Shown here: one piece after another, positions 16,195 to 24,331 of the stretch
Numbering within the stretch: position 1 is the stretch's first letter
Layout of the letters: each line of letters begins with the position of its first letter
Made by a program: the position numbers and the translations under genes
Assembly: GCA_963746805.1 (NCBI GenBank)
Contig: CAVVCQ010000008.1
Location: forward strand, 434,001-498,000
From: DATHTC01 sp963746805
GTDB lineage: Bacteria > Actinomycetota > Thermoleophilia > Gaiellales > Gaiellaceae
Reading direction: 5' to 3'
DNA length: 64,000 bases
Notes under the pieces: generated by a model
What the model was told of the DNA's origin: nothing
What the model saw: the letters and a program-made list of their open reading frames with translations, nothing else
The model's database searches: none

Positions 16195-17415
16195 TCACGG
16201 CCGCGTGAGCAATAGCCGCTTCTCCGCGGTGAGGTGCGGCGCCCACTCGAGCCGGTCGGCGCCCGCGAACCGGAGATAGGCGCGCAGCGCCTCGCGCATC
16301 GCGTCGACGCAGCCGTCGGCCCGTCGCGGCGCGAAGCCGTCCTCCCACCAGAAGCCGATGACCTGCACGCGCCCGTTCTCGCGCTCGATCCGCGGCTCGA
16401 TGCGGCCGACGAAGCGGTCGCGGAAGAGGATCGGCAGCACGTACCAGCCGAACTTCCGCTTCTCCGGCGGGTGGAAGAGATCCCACACGTAGTCGAAGCC
16501 GAAGAGGGAGCCGAGGAGCCCGCGGTCCCACACCAGGGGGTCGAACGGCGAGAGGAACGCGACGGACGGCGGCGGCTCCGGCGGCGCACCGAGCAGCTCG
16601 ACCTCTTCGCGGAGGACGAAGCGCTTCACGCGCACGCCCTCGACCTCGACGGGGACGAGCGCGCCGTCCGCGATGAGCTGGTTTCGCAGCGCGGTCCGGC
16701 CCGGCGTGCCCGGCGAGCGCGGGTCGGGCTGCGCGGGGCCCAGCCCGCCGAAGATGTCGCCGCCGCCGCCGATGCCGAGCAGGCCGTGCGTGCGGTAGCG
16801 CGAGTGGAGCTTGTGCCGGAGCTGATCCGCCAGCGGCACGTCGCGTTCGAGCACGTCCGCGGGTAGCAGCCGCTCGAGCAGGTCGTAGTACCGGCGGTTG
16901 CCCTCGCGCCGAGCGAGCCCGAGCACGCCGGCGACCGCGTAGGCCTCGAGCACGGCGCGCACGACGTTTGTCGGCACGCCGAACCAGTCGACCTCGTTCC
17001 CCCGTTCGCGCTCGAAGTCGAGCGCCGACAACGGTCCGTCCACGCGGATCCGCTCGAGCACGCGCTCGGCGACCTCGCGATTGTCGGCGAGGAGGGGCTG
17101 CGTGCGCAGGCTCCACGGCGCGCGGAACCAGGGGTACTCGTCGGTCAGGACGAGCGAGAGGCCCTTGTTGTACGCCTCGAACACGTCGCGCCGCTCGTAC
17201 AGCTCGTCCGACCACGACGGCACGTACCCGGCGACGCGCGCGTGGAGCACGAGATCGTGACTCCGGCCGGCGACGGAGATCGGATCGAACTGCACCGACC
17301 CCCAGCGGCGGAAGACCTCGAGCGCGCCAACCTGGCCGCCCTGGAGCGAGCGCGCGGGCGCGAGCATCTGGCGCGCGACGAGAAAGCGACGCGCATCTTC
17401 TGCGGAGACCTTCAC
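16195..17415 (-). CDS. YcaQ/AlkX-type winged-helix DNA glycosylase (DUF1006)
   Basis: 406 residues of the winged-helix DUF1006 family, whose characterised members (YcaQ/AlkX, AlkZ) unhook DNA interstrand crosslinks. The catalytic QxD signature is present as QFDPIS near residue 42, followed by HDLVLHARVAGY. Further family features: YEAYNKGLSLVL-like segment, WFRAPWSLR, and the C-terminal LSPFDPLVWDRGLL and FGWYVLPILFRDRFVGRIEPR. Cytoplasmic DNA repair; monocistronic. Confidence 0.88.
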   Translation of the reverse strand: MKVSAEDARRFLVARQMLAPARSLQGGQVGALEVFRRWGSVQFDPISVAGRSHDLVLHARVAGYVPSWSDELYERRDVFEAYNKGLSLVLTDEYPWFRAPWSLRTQPLLADNREVAERVLERIRVDGPLSALDFERERGNEVDWFGVPTNVVRAVLEAYAVAGVLGLARREGNRRYYDLLERLLPADVLERDVPLADQLRHKLHSRYRTHGLLGIGGGGDIFGGLGPAQPDPRSPGTPGRTALRNQLIADGALVPVEVEGVRVKRFVLREEVELLGAPPEPPPSVAFLSPFDPLVWDRGLLGSLFGFDYVWDLFHPPEKRKFGWYVLPILFRDRFVGRIEPRIERENGRVQVIGFWWEDGFAPRRADGCVDAMREALRAYLRFAGADRLEWAPHLTAEKRLLLTRP

Positions 17416-17464
17416 GGGCGGGAACGCTAGACGTCGAAGCTGCCTGGCAGACTTCCAGGCACGC

Positions 17465-17537
17465 GGGCGGTTAGCTCAGCTGGGAGAGCACCTGCCTTAC
17501 AAGCAGGGGGTCGCAGGTTCGAGCCCTGCACCGCCCA
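17465..17537 (+). tRNA. tRNA-Val (TAC)
   Basis: 73 nt. Acceptor GGGCGGT/ACCGCCC, D-arm TTAGCTCAGCTGGGAGAGC, anticodon stem CCTGC/GCAGG with loop CTTACAA (TAC), T-arm GCAGGTTCGAGCCCTGC, discriminator A; no encoded CCA. Confidence 0.95.
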
Positions 17538-17542
17538 TAGGC

Positions 17543-17580
17543 GCCGGACCGCGCTGCGCAAAACGGCGGCGTAGTCCGGC
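17543..17580 (+). terminator. Possible terminator of tRNA-Val
   Basis: GCCGGAC and GTCCGGC arms separated by 24 bases, directly downstream of the tRNA. Weak: long loop, no U-tract. Confidence 0.3.
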
Positions 17581-17620
17581 CGTTCGCAAATCAGCAATGG
17601 GCGTCGCGCGTCAGCGCCGA

Positions 17621-17770
17621 TCAGCTGGACGATCCGGGCCTGGCTCGCACCTGTGAGTTTGCGCGGCCCCACGAAAAGAACGTCTCAGCGGCTGCTCGAA
17701 GCCCGCCCAGCCATCGAAAACCTGCGAGTGCGAGGACATAGAGGACGAGAAGGACAATGAACTCGCGCAT
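17621..17770 (-). CDS. Small single-pass membrane protein (49 aa)
   Basis: Starts MREFIVLLVLYVLALAGFRW, one membrane helix at residues 3-18, then a short cytoplasmic tail LGGLRAAAETFFSWGRANS. Begins at ATG 17770 with a weak GAGG. The MRE-hydrophobic-RWLGGL pattern reminds me of short conserved actinobacterial membrane proteins, but I cannot name the family. The tail past residue 36 is low-complexity and may be frameshifted. Confidence 0.4.
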   Translation of the reverse strand: MREFIVLLVLYVLALAGFRWLGGLRAAAETFFSWGRANSQVRARPGSSS

Positions 17771-17964
17771 GCCTCGATTCTACGCCGCCGGTGAGCACTC
17801 GCGTAGCAACACGGCAGGCGTTCGCCCGAAATGTCAGACCCACCCTCGCGCGTGCCCCATTCATGCCCCAGACGCCCGGATTCGGGATCACGCAGCCATG
17901 CGGAGCACGTCTCGACGGTGCGCCGCCAGGCCAGTATCCATCAGGGTGAGCGCTGCCGGACGTT

Positions 17965-17988
17965 GGGGCCCGGCGGAAGCCGGGCCCC
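17965..17988 (-). terminator. Terminator of the collagen-like gene
   Basis: Perfect 10-bp stem GGGGCCCGGC/GCCGGGCCCC with a GGAA tetraloop, 29 bases beyond the stop codon. Confidence 0.65.
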
Positions 17989-18016
17989 TCTCTGACGGAG
18001 TGCTCGCGTACTGACT

Positions 18017-18946
18017 CTAAGACGCGGCTACGGACAGACCCGCGGACGAGTGGAACGGGCCGGCGCCAAACACGAAGCTCAGCGCCGAGGTGCACGCCGG
18101 CCGGTTGTTGACGATTGCCTGGCTGATCGCTCCGGGAGTGGCGCAGTTGGCCATCGCCGGGCTCAGGACAGCGGTCCCGAAGCCGACCATGCTCACCACG
18201 GACCACCCGGGCAGCGTCAACCCGGTGACGTCGATGCGCCCGGACGGCACCCGGATCGTCACGTTGCAGGTCGGCGTTCCCAAGGTCCTCTGTCCGCCGG
18301 GCCACTCCTCGACGCGGATGAAATCGTTGTTCGAGAAGCTCGTCATCGTGGTCGTGAGCGTGGTGGGAGAGCACGTCGGCGGGGGTGTGACGTTGCTGCA
18401 GACGATGTGCCCAACGGCGTCGAAGCCCGTTACAAACGCGCCAGCCGGGCACGTCTGATTCGCGAGGTTGAGCTCTCCGGGATCACCCTTCGGGCCGGGA
18501 GGACCGGCGGGGCCGGCAGGCCCAGTCGCACCGGTCGCACCGGTCGGGCCGGGAGGACCGGCGGGGCCGGCAGGCCCGGTCGCACCGGTCGCACCGGTCG
18601 CACCGGTCGCACCGGTCGGGCCGATCGGGCCGGGAGGACCGGCGGGGCCGGCAGGCCCAGTTGCGCCGGTGTCGCCCTTCGGCCCCTGCGGCCCAGTGGG
18701 TCCCTGCGGCCCTGGCGGCCCCTGCGGTCCGGTCTGGCTCCAGTTGAGCGCAATCTCAGACGGCCGGCAGCTGTCGCCGGCGCTGAGGTCGATCACACGC
18801 AGGTTGCCGACGTTCTTCTGGTAGCAGCCGTGGATGACTCCGCTCGAGTCGGGAATCGCCGCGAGCGCGGCGCCCCCGGCGAGAACGACCCCCACAACCC
18901 CACCGATAAGCAACCAGCGGACCCGTCCAAATGTGGATCTACGCAT
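18017..18946 (-). CDS. Secreted collagen-like G-X-Y repeat protein
   Basis: 309 residues. An N-terminal membrane/signal segment at 10-30 (WLLIGGVVGVVLAGGAALA) is followed by a short globular part with two Cys (IHGCYQKNVGNLRV, GDSC). About 29 uninterrupted G-X-Y triplets come next (residues ~72-158, many GPA, GPP and GAT), then a C-terminal ~150-residue head with four or five Cys (NQTCPAGAFVTGF, CSPTTLTTT, TPTCNVTI). The GVIHGCY plus RVID start is common to actinobacterial collagen-like surface proteins. The coding repeats are nearly identical at DNA level (18490-18720), so length variation is likely. Its ribosome site AAAGGAG lies inside a tandem repeat. Confidence 0.85.
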   Translation of the reverse strand: MRRSTFGRVRWLLIGGVVGVVLAGGAALAAIPDSSGVIHGCYQKNVGNLRVIDLSAGDSCRPSEIALNWSQTGPQGPPGPQGPTGPQGPKGDTGATGPAGPAGPPGPIGPTGATGATGATGATGPAGPAGPPGPTGATGATGPAGPAGPPGPKGDPGELNLANQTCPAGAFVTGFDAVGHIVCSNVTPPPTCSPTTLTTTMTSFSNNDFIRVEEWPGGQRTLGTPTCNVTIRVPSGRIDVTGLTLPGWSVVSMVGFGTAVLSPAMANCATPGAISQAIVNNRPACTSALSFVFGAGPFHSSAGLSVAAS

Positions 18947-19085
18947 CGCGCACTCCTTTCACTAGGAGGCGCCGCATACCTCGGTATCGAACCGACCCAC
19001 GATCTCACTGGTCGTTCGCGCACTCCTTTCACTAGGAGGCGCCGCATACCTCGGTATCGGATCGGCCCACGATCTCACCTGGTCG
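18946..19085 (-). repeat. Tandem 70-bp duplication of the collagen-like gene leader
   Basis: Two head-to-tail copies with a 70-bp period (18946-19015, 19016-19085) differing at a few positions. Each contains CACTCCTTTCACTAGGAGGC, i.e. on the gene strand the ribosome-binding site AAAGGAG and a CCTAGTGAAAGG segment; only the proximal copy abuts the ATG. The remainder of the gene-free stretch 19086-19600 shows fragmentary coding-like frames on the minus strand but no gene I can support. Confidence 0.8.
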
Positions 19086-19600
19086 TCAAGACAGTCAAGA
19101 GCCAGAGCGGGCGGCACCCGCGGGCGCCAGCGTCAGGAATCCGTAGCTCTTCCTTCGTGATCCGGCTCGCCATCGCGAGTAGAAAGATCCCGACCGGTTC
19201 GAGCGTGCCGCCGTCCGGTTCATCGGCCGCGTCGCTAGCGAGACGTCGACCCTCCGCCTCCACGACCTCAACCTCCTGGTCGGTGCCGTCGCGCGCCTCC
19301 AAGATTTCGCGCCCCCAGCTCTCCCTCGAGACGATCGCGTCGCTCGCCGACCGGCACCGACAAGGAACCCTCGGCCTCGCCGCATGGCGGGCCCGGCGAC
19401 GAGCTCGAGGCGGAGTTTGCCCACGTCGGGCGCGTCGAAGACGCGGACGACGCGACGCGACGCTCGAGCTCGCGTCTACTGCGCCGCCTGCACCGCGCGC
19501 GAGTTCGGCAGCCGGCCGCGCAGAACGACGTGACGTGGCAACCCCGTCCCGACGCTCGGTGAGGTGGCGCCGGCGTCGAGCCGCGAGCAGCCGCGAGAGC

Positions 19601-19653
19601 GTTGACCCAATCGTGTCCTAGCGGGCGAGGTGCGCACCGGGCACGCTGCCAGG
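19601..19653 (+). promoter_or_regulatory. Conserved 53-bp upstream element, copy B
   Basis: Begins GTTGACCCAATCGTG; 51/53 identical to copy A (15803-15855, opposite strand). Similarity continues more weakly through the leader to the start codon at 19720. It stands upstream of the frameshifted paralogue. Confidence 0.6.
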
Positions 19654-19719
19654 CATAAGGCGATCGCGCTCCAAGGGATACCGCAGTCACAGCGGATTGC
19701 CTGCACCGAAAGGTTTCTT

Positions 19720-20278
19720 ATGCGCAAGTTCATCATCGCCGCCGCCTCTCTCGTGGCGCTCGCGGCCCTCGCAACCCCGTTCGCCAGCGCCGCCATCACC
19801 GACGCCAACGGCGTCGTCACCGTCGCCAAGGGCGAGATCATGACCGCGTTCCCCGGCATGAACGAGAAGGCATTCAGGACGATTGTCCAGGCCCCCGGCG
19901 ATCGTTCACCGGCTCCAACGTGTTCACCGCGACGACCACCGACCGGCGTGGGCTGCTCGACGGCACCATCCAGAACCACTTCCGCAGCACGCACATCACC
20001 CAGCCCGATCGATGCTCACCGAGATCAACAACGGCTCGGCCGACAAGGTCACCGGCTGGAACCTGCGGTGCCAGGGCGCGAGCGTGCTCACCGAGTCCAA
20101 CACGTGACGGCGACCTCGTCCGTCGGGCCGCTTCCCGACTGGACGCCACCATCTGCGCCGACCCGGCAGCGTGACGAACCCCTTCGCCGACCTTCGCGCA
20201 GAGCCACAGCGACGTCAACGGCATTCACGCTACCGAACACGCCCGTCAGCCGTGGTCACCCCGGTCCCGCGTTGGTAA
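19720..20278 (+). pseudogene. Frameshifted paralogue B of the secreted protein at 15226
   Basis: Starts MRKFIIAAASLVALAALATP (signal peptide) and GEIMTAFPGMNEKAFRTIV in frame 1, jumps to GSNVFTATTTDRRGLLDGTI (one-base deletion after GATCG at 19900-19904), then to LTEINNGSADKVTGWNL (again after GATCG, 20007-20011), and stops at 20107. Beyond that, FAQSHSDVNG, FTLPNTPV and VVTPVPRW in different frames complete the similarity to the intact copy (which has SHAIGDELLVNG and PETPVVVP) up to a TAA at 20276-20278. So the whole ~560-bp gene is present but carries several indels. Confidence 0.75.
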
Positions 20279-20303
20279 CTAGGCAACCAACCCGCACCAC
20301 AGC

Positions 20304-20334
20304 AGCGCCCCCCGGTTACGCAGCCGGGGGCGCT
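20304..20334 (+). terminator. Terminator behind the secreted-protein pseudogene
   Basis: AGCGCCCCC(C)GG pairs with CCGGGGGCGCT around loop TTACGCA; 25 bases past the ancestral stop of the pseudogene. Confidence 0.6.
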
Positions 20335-20373
20335 AGCCGTTTCCAGCCGAAACTCTCGCGTACAGTCGCTCCG

Positions 20374-20694
20374 ATGCCGGAGCGCCTCGACTACGTCACG
20401 ATCGCCCTCGACCGAATCGACGTCGTCCTCAGGTGGGCCACGCGCACGGCACTGCTCGATGAACTCGGGCACCGCGAGTCAACCCAAGGCGCCAGGGACG
20501 CTTTCGAGGCGGCCGGCGCGACGCGGCCAGTGACGCTGACGCTCCCGCAGAAGGCCGAGCTCCTCCTCGCGATCGAGCAGTGGTCGGTGCGGACGCCAGG
20601 GGGCTTCACGGCCCTTCCCGAAGGGATCTTCGACCTACGCAACGGGCTGCACTCCGACCTGGACGACGCACGGTCGCGAAGCGACGCCGAGTAG
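20374..20694 (+). CDS. Small conserved protein of unknown function (copy B)
   Basis: 106 residues starting MPERLDYVTIALDRIDVVL, paralogue of the protein at 14785 and with the normal stop. Charged, helical; the best conserved block is ATRPVTLTLPQKAELLLAIE followed by W, then TPGG and GIFDLR. Here it follows the secreted-protein pseudogene in tandem, whereas copy A is convergent with its secreted partner. The repeated association suggests the two proteins work together. Function unknown. Confidence 0.75.
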   Translation: MPERLDYVTIALDRIDVVLRWATRTALLDELGHRESTQGARDAFEAAGATRPVTLTLPQKAELLLAIEQWSVRTPGGFTALPEGIFDLRNGLHSDLDDARSRSDAE

Positions 20695-20712
20695 CCCGTG
20701 GCGTTCTGCGCC

Positions 20713-20907
20713 CTACTCCAACTCGGAGTTCAGGGCGTTCACCATGAAGTACGCGAACGTGCCGACGATGGGGAGGATCAGGACCACCAGGATCCACACC
20801 AAGGTCGAGACAAACGTGCGCGTGTGACGGCGACGGATGATGTGGACGAGCGCCGCGATCCACGCGATCACGATCATCGCCCCCAGTAGCGACCCGAGCC
20901 ACACCAA
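20713..20907 (-). CDS. PLDc_N (phospholipase D/cardiolipin synthase N-terminal) small membrane protein
   Basis: 64 residues with two membrane helices (SLLGAMIVIAWIAALVHII and FVSTLVWILVVLILPIVG, then YFMVNAL). The pattern RRRHTRTFVST-LVWILVVLILPIVGTFAYF matches the PLDc_N domain found alone in many small actinobacterial proteins. TTG at 20907 is preferred (GGAGG eleven bases upstream); GTG follows directly. Function unknown. Confidence 0.85.
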   Translation of the reverse strand: MVWLGSLLGAMIVIAWIAALVHIIRRRHTRTFVSTLVWILVVLILPIVGTFAYFMVNALNSELE

Positions 20908-21068
20908 GTCGAATCGCTCCTCCCGCCCGGAAGTCTTGCCGGGACTCTAGGGCTCCTCGAGGCATCAGCATCCCCGGACGGCGGCGGCGGCGTCGACGTA
21001 CGCGGAACACGCGGTACACGCGGTCACGCACTCGCAAAGACGGCGGCCGGTTCGCCGCCCGTTTGGTC

Positions 21069-21188
21069 TTACTTGGTGCAGACCAGACGCGTCTTGAGGT
21101 GGACGTTGTAGTGGCAGCCCTTGGCCTGCGCCGCGACGAGAAGGCACGACAGAGCTGCGACGACCACGACGGCGACGATGATTCGCAT
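21069..21188 (-). CDS. Putative secreted 39-residue cysteine peptide
   Basis: MRIIVAVVVVAALSCLLVAA then QAKGCHYNVHLKTRLVCTK. A textbook signal peptide (cleavage after AQA, residue 22) leaves a mature peptide of about 17 residues with two Cys that could form one disulfide, four Lys/Arg and one His. ATG at 21188; only weak ribosome-site candidates. Too short for similarity arguments, so it could be a chance frame, but signal-peptide quality and a terminal stop at the right place argue for a real gene. Confidence 0.45.
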   Translation of the reverse strand: MRIIVAVVVVAALSCLLVAAQAKGCHYNVHLKTRLVCTK

Positions 21189-21279
21189 GCGCCGGCCGAG
21201 TGTGCCGACGCGCCTCCGTGCGGTGCCTGACACATTCGGGTGGTTCAACCCGCCCGCCGGAGACGCCGTGCCGCCTCCG

Positions 21280-22872
21280 TCAGCCCTGCGCCATGCCCGG
21301 GGCCTCGTCCGGGACGTCGGACCGGCCCTCGGCGCCGACGCCCATCCGTCGGACGAACGCGAAGACGAGCGCCGCCGCGCCGAGCGCGACCGCTGCGCCG
21401 GTCAGGGCGGCGACCTGCATCCCCTGCGTGAACGCCTCCTGTGCCGCTTCGAGCAATGCCGTGCCGAGCGTGTCCGGGAGCGTCTCGGCCGTCTCGACGG
21501 CGCCGCCGAGCGTGTCGGTCGCCTCCTGCGAGGTTCCGCCCGGAACCGCGTTGTCGAGCTCGTTCCGGTAGACCGCCACGCCGATGCTCCCGAGCACGGC
21601 GATCCCGAGCGCGCCGCCGAGCTCGGCGCCGGTCTCCGAGATCCCGGACGCAACGCCTGCGCGCTCCGGCGCGACGCCGCTCACGACGAGATCGGTTCCG
21701 AGCGTGACCGGAGGCGCCACGCCGAGGGCGACGACGACCGACCCGACGACGACGAGCGCGACGCTCGAGTCGGGCGCGACCTGCGCGAGCAGCGCGAGCC
21801 CGGCCGCGGTGAGCGTGAGGCCGCCCGCGACGACGTACGCGGGCCGGAGCGTTCGCACGAGCAGCGGCGCGAGCATCGACCCGGCGATGAACCCGCCGGC
21901 GGACGGGATCGTCCACAACCCGGCCTGCAGCGGCGAGTAGCCGAGCACGAGCTGCAGGTACTGCGCGATCAGGAAGAAGATCCCGAAGGCGAGCGCGATG
22001 CTCAACGTGTTGGAGCCGAGCGCAGCGGTGAAGGTGCGGCTGCGGAAGAGCTGCAGGTCGATGAGCGGGTCGTCGAGGACCTGTTGGCGCCGGACGAAGA
22101 CGAGACCGAGCGCGAGACCGACGAGCACGGCGAGCAACGGCCTGCCCTCGAACCCGCGCGCGGCGATCTCCTTCAGCCCGTAGATCACCGCGAGCACGGC
22201 GACGACGGAGAGGCCGGCGCTCACGAGGTCGAGCCGGCCCGCGTTCGGATCCTTGAACTCGGGCAGCAGCTTCGGCCCGAGGACGAGCAGGAGCGCCATG
22301 ACCGGGACGGCCAGCAGGAACACCGAGCCCCACCAGAAGAACTCGAGCAGGAGGCCGCCGAAGAGCGGACCCAGCGCGGCGCCGACGGAGAAGCTCGTCG
22401 CCCACACCCCGATCGCGAACGTCCGCTGCGCCGGGTCGAGGAACATGTTGCGGATCAGGGACAGCGTCGAGGGAGCGAGGGTCGCCGCGGCCACGCCGAG
22501 GACGGCGCGCGAGACGATCAGCATCTCGACGCTCGTCGAGAAGGCCGCGACGACCGAGGCGACCCCGAAGGCCGCCGCGCCGACGAGGAGCAGGCGGCGC
22601 CGCCCGATCCGGTCGCCGAGCGTGCCCATCGTGATCAGGAACCCGGCCAGCAGGAAGCCGTAGATGTCGGTGATCCACAGGAGCTGCGTGCTCGTCGGAT
22701 CGAGCTCGGCGGACAGCGACGGCACCGCCAGGTAGAGCACCGTCAAGTCCATCGAGTAGAGCAGGCACGGGAGCGCGATGACGGCGAGCCCGATCCATTC
22801 GCGCCGCCCGGCCCGGGGCGCCGCGACCTCGTTCACCGGCTCGATCTGCGACTCGCCCGGCTCGCCGTCCAT
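21280..22872 (-). CDS. MFS drug efflux transporter, DHA2 (14-helix) family
   Basis: 530 residues with 14 predicted membrane helices. Motif A TMGTLGDRIGRRRLLLVG near residue 80, motif B-like RAVLGVAAATLAPSTLSLI, motif C GVWATSFSVGAALGPLFGG near 155. N-terminal LYSMDLTVLYLAVPSLSAEL is characteristic of EmrB/QacA-type proton-coupled multidrug exporters. Acts in the cytoplasmic membrane. No adjacent TetR/MarR regulator; the next gene upstream on the same strand is a flavin oxidoreductase 73 bases away, possibly cotranscribed. Confidence 0.92.
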   Translation of the reverse strand: MDGEPGESQIEPVNEVAAPRAGRREWIGLAVIALPCLLYSMDLTVLYLAVPSLSAELDPTSTQLLWITDIYGFLLAGFLITMGTLGDRIGRRRLLLVGAAAFGVASVVAAFSTSVEMLIVSRAVLGVAAATLAPSTLSLIRNMFLDPAQRTFAIGVWATSFSVGAALGPLFGGLLLEFFWWGSVFLLAVPVMALLLVLGPKLLPEFKDPNAGRLDLVSAGLSVVAVLAVIYGLKEIAARGFEGRPLLAVLVGLALGLVFVRRQQVLDDPLIDLQLFRSRTFTAALGSNTLSIALAFGIFFLIAQYLQLVLGYSPLQAGLWTIPSAGGFIAGSMLAPLLVRTLRPAYVVAGGLTLTAAGLALLAQVAPDSSVALVVVGSVVVALGVAPPVTLGTDLVVSGVAPERAGVASGISETGAELGGALGIAVLGSIGVAVYRNELDNAVPGGTSQEATDTLGGAVETAETLPDTLGTALLEAAQEAFTQGMQVAALTGAAVALGAAALVFAFVRRMGVGAEGRSDVPDEAPGMAQG

Positions 22873-22945
22873 GCCACTAGGACTCGTGAGGCGCGTGCAA
22901 ACTCATCGGTCGGCTCGCGTCCGCCGCGGCCGGGGTCGCCGCACC

Positions 22946-24331
22946 TCATGCATCGGGGCGGATGTTCTGGTTGAGCCGGAAGAGGTTGGTCGGGTCGTGG
23001 CGACGCTTGACGTCGGCGAGCCGGTCCCACGTCGCACCCGGATACGCCTCGCGGACGCGCGCGTCGCCCTCGTCGCCGACGAAGTTGACGTAGACGCCCG
23101 GGCTCCCGTCTTGCAGCGCCCGCATGAAGTCGGTCACCCACGCGTCGTGCTCGCGGCCTTCCTCGGCATCCTCGTAGACCGCGCCCAGGGCGACCATGAC
23201 GCGTCGGTCGCGGTGCGCGAACGCCGTCGCCTCGGCCGGGACGCGGGCCATCGCGCCGCCGAGGACGCGGAGTTGCGCGACGGCGAGCGGCGCGGTCGAG
23301 GCACCGAGGTGCTCGACGATCGCCTCACCGGCCTCGACGTCGACCGCGTCGACGAAGAACGAGCGCGCCACCTCCTGCGATGGGCCGGGGCCTTCGGCGT
23401 CACCGAACAGGCTGTAGATGTCGGCGTAGGGCATCGGCCGGACGAGATCCGAGATCGGGCTCGCGATCGAGCGGAACGGTGCGAGCGCGCGCTCGCCGGC
23501 GTCGAGGTCGCCTGCGTAGCAGACGAGCGCCATGATCACGAGCTTCCCGTGTGCCTCCGCCGGCAGGAACGGCATCGGCGGCGCGACCATGACGTTGGCG
23601 ATCGCCGAGAGCTCGTCCGGCGCAGCCTCCGCCTCGGCCACGAAGGAGGCGATCACCTGCGGTGTCGCGGGCAGGATCAACAGCCCGCCGAGGATCCGGT
23701 CGACCGGGTGCAGCCGGTACCGGAACCGGGTCGCCACGCCGAAGTTGCCGCCGCCGCCGCGGATCGCCCAGAACAGGTCGGGGTGCGTCTCCGCGTCGAC
23801 GTCGAGGACCTCCCCGTCCGCTGTGACGAGCTCCGCCGCGAGCAGATCGTCGATGGTCAGACCGTGCTTGCGGACGAGGAAGCCGACGCCGCCGCCGAGG
23901 GTCAGCCCGCCGAGGCCGACAGAACCGGTGTCGCCGAACCCGGTCGCCAGGCCGTGCGCCCCGGCGGTGGCCGTGTACTCGCCGGCGGTCAATCCGGTCT
24001 GCGCCCACGCCGTGCGGCCCTCCGGGTCGATCTCCAGGCCTTTCATCGCGGAGAGATCGAGCACGATCCCGCCCTCGGAGACGCCGTGGCCCGCGAGGCT
24101 GTGGCCACCGCTCCGCACCGCCAGCTCGGCTCCGACCTCCCGCGCGAGGGAGACGACCCGGGCGACCTCGCCCGTGTCGGCGGGCCGGGCGATCACCGCC
24201 GGCCGCCGGTCGACACTTCGGTAGAAGACTGCGCGCGCATCCTCGTACCCCTCGTCGTCCGGCGTGATCACGCGTCCGTCGAGTGCGACGCGGACCGACT
24301 CGATGACTCCGTTCGCGGTAACGCTGTTCAC
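22946..24331 (-). CDS. FAD-binding (berberine-bridge-enzyme-like) oxidoreductase
   Basis: 461 residues. The FAD_binding_4 domain includes the covalent-flavin His in AVRSGGHSLAGHG (near residue 80), TGFGDTGSVGLGGLTLGGG and LFWAIRGGGGNFGVAT. The C-terminal BBE signature is YPGATWDRLADVKRRHDPTN then LFRLNQNI. The second, cysteinyl flavin attachment seen in bicovalent enzymes is not evident, so attachment is probably through His alone. GTG at 24331 is chosen (purine-rich GGGGGGAA upstream); the longer frame to 24481 is Arg-rich and unlike the family. The substrate is unknown (oligosaccharide or small phenolic/alkaloid oxidation in the family). Upstream 24332-24913 shows no gene or clear signal. 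Confidence 0.9.
   Translation of the reverse strand: MNSVTANGVIESVRVALDGRVITPDDEGYEDARAVFYRSVDRRPAVIARPADTGEVARVVSLAREVGAELAVRSGGHSLAGHGVSEGGIVLDLSAMKGLEIDPEGRTAWAQTGLTAGEYTATAGAHGLATGFGDTGSVGLGGLTLGGGVGFLVRKHGLTIDDLLAAELVTADGEVLDVDAETHPDLFWAIRGGGGNFGVATRFRYRLHPVDRILGGLLILPATPQVIASFVAEAEAAPDELSAIANVMVAPPMPFLPAEAHGKLVIMALVCYAGDLDAGERALAPFRSIASPISDLVRPMPYADIYSLFGDAEGPGPSQEVARSFFVDAVDVEAGEAIVEHLGASTAPLAVAQLRVLGGAMARVPAEATAFAHRDRRVMVALGAVYEDAEEGREHDAWVTDFMRALQDGSPGVYVNFVGDEGDARVREAYPGATWDRLADVKRRHDPTNLFRLNQNIRPDA

Noticed and set aside
18490..18720. Short DNA repeats resembling a CRISPR array
   Set aside because: They are in-frame codon repeats for G-X-Y triplets of the collagen-like protein; no spacers, no constant repeat, no cas genes.
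19086..19596. A degraded gene on the minus strand between the tandem repeats and the conserved leader
   Set aside because: Coding-like fragments occur in all three frames but match no family I know and cannot be joined convincingly.
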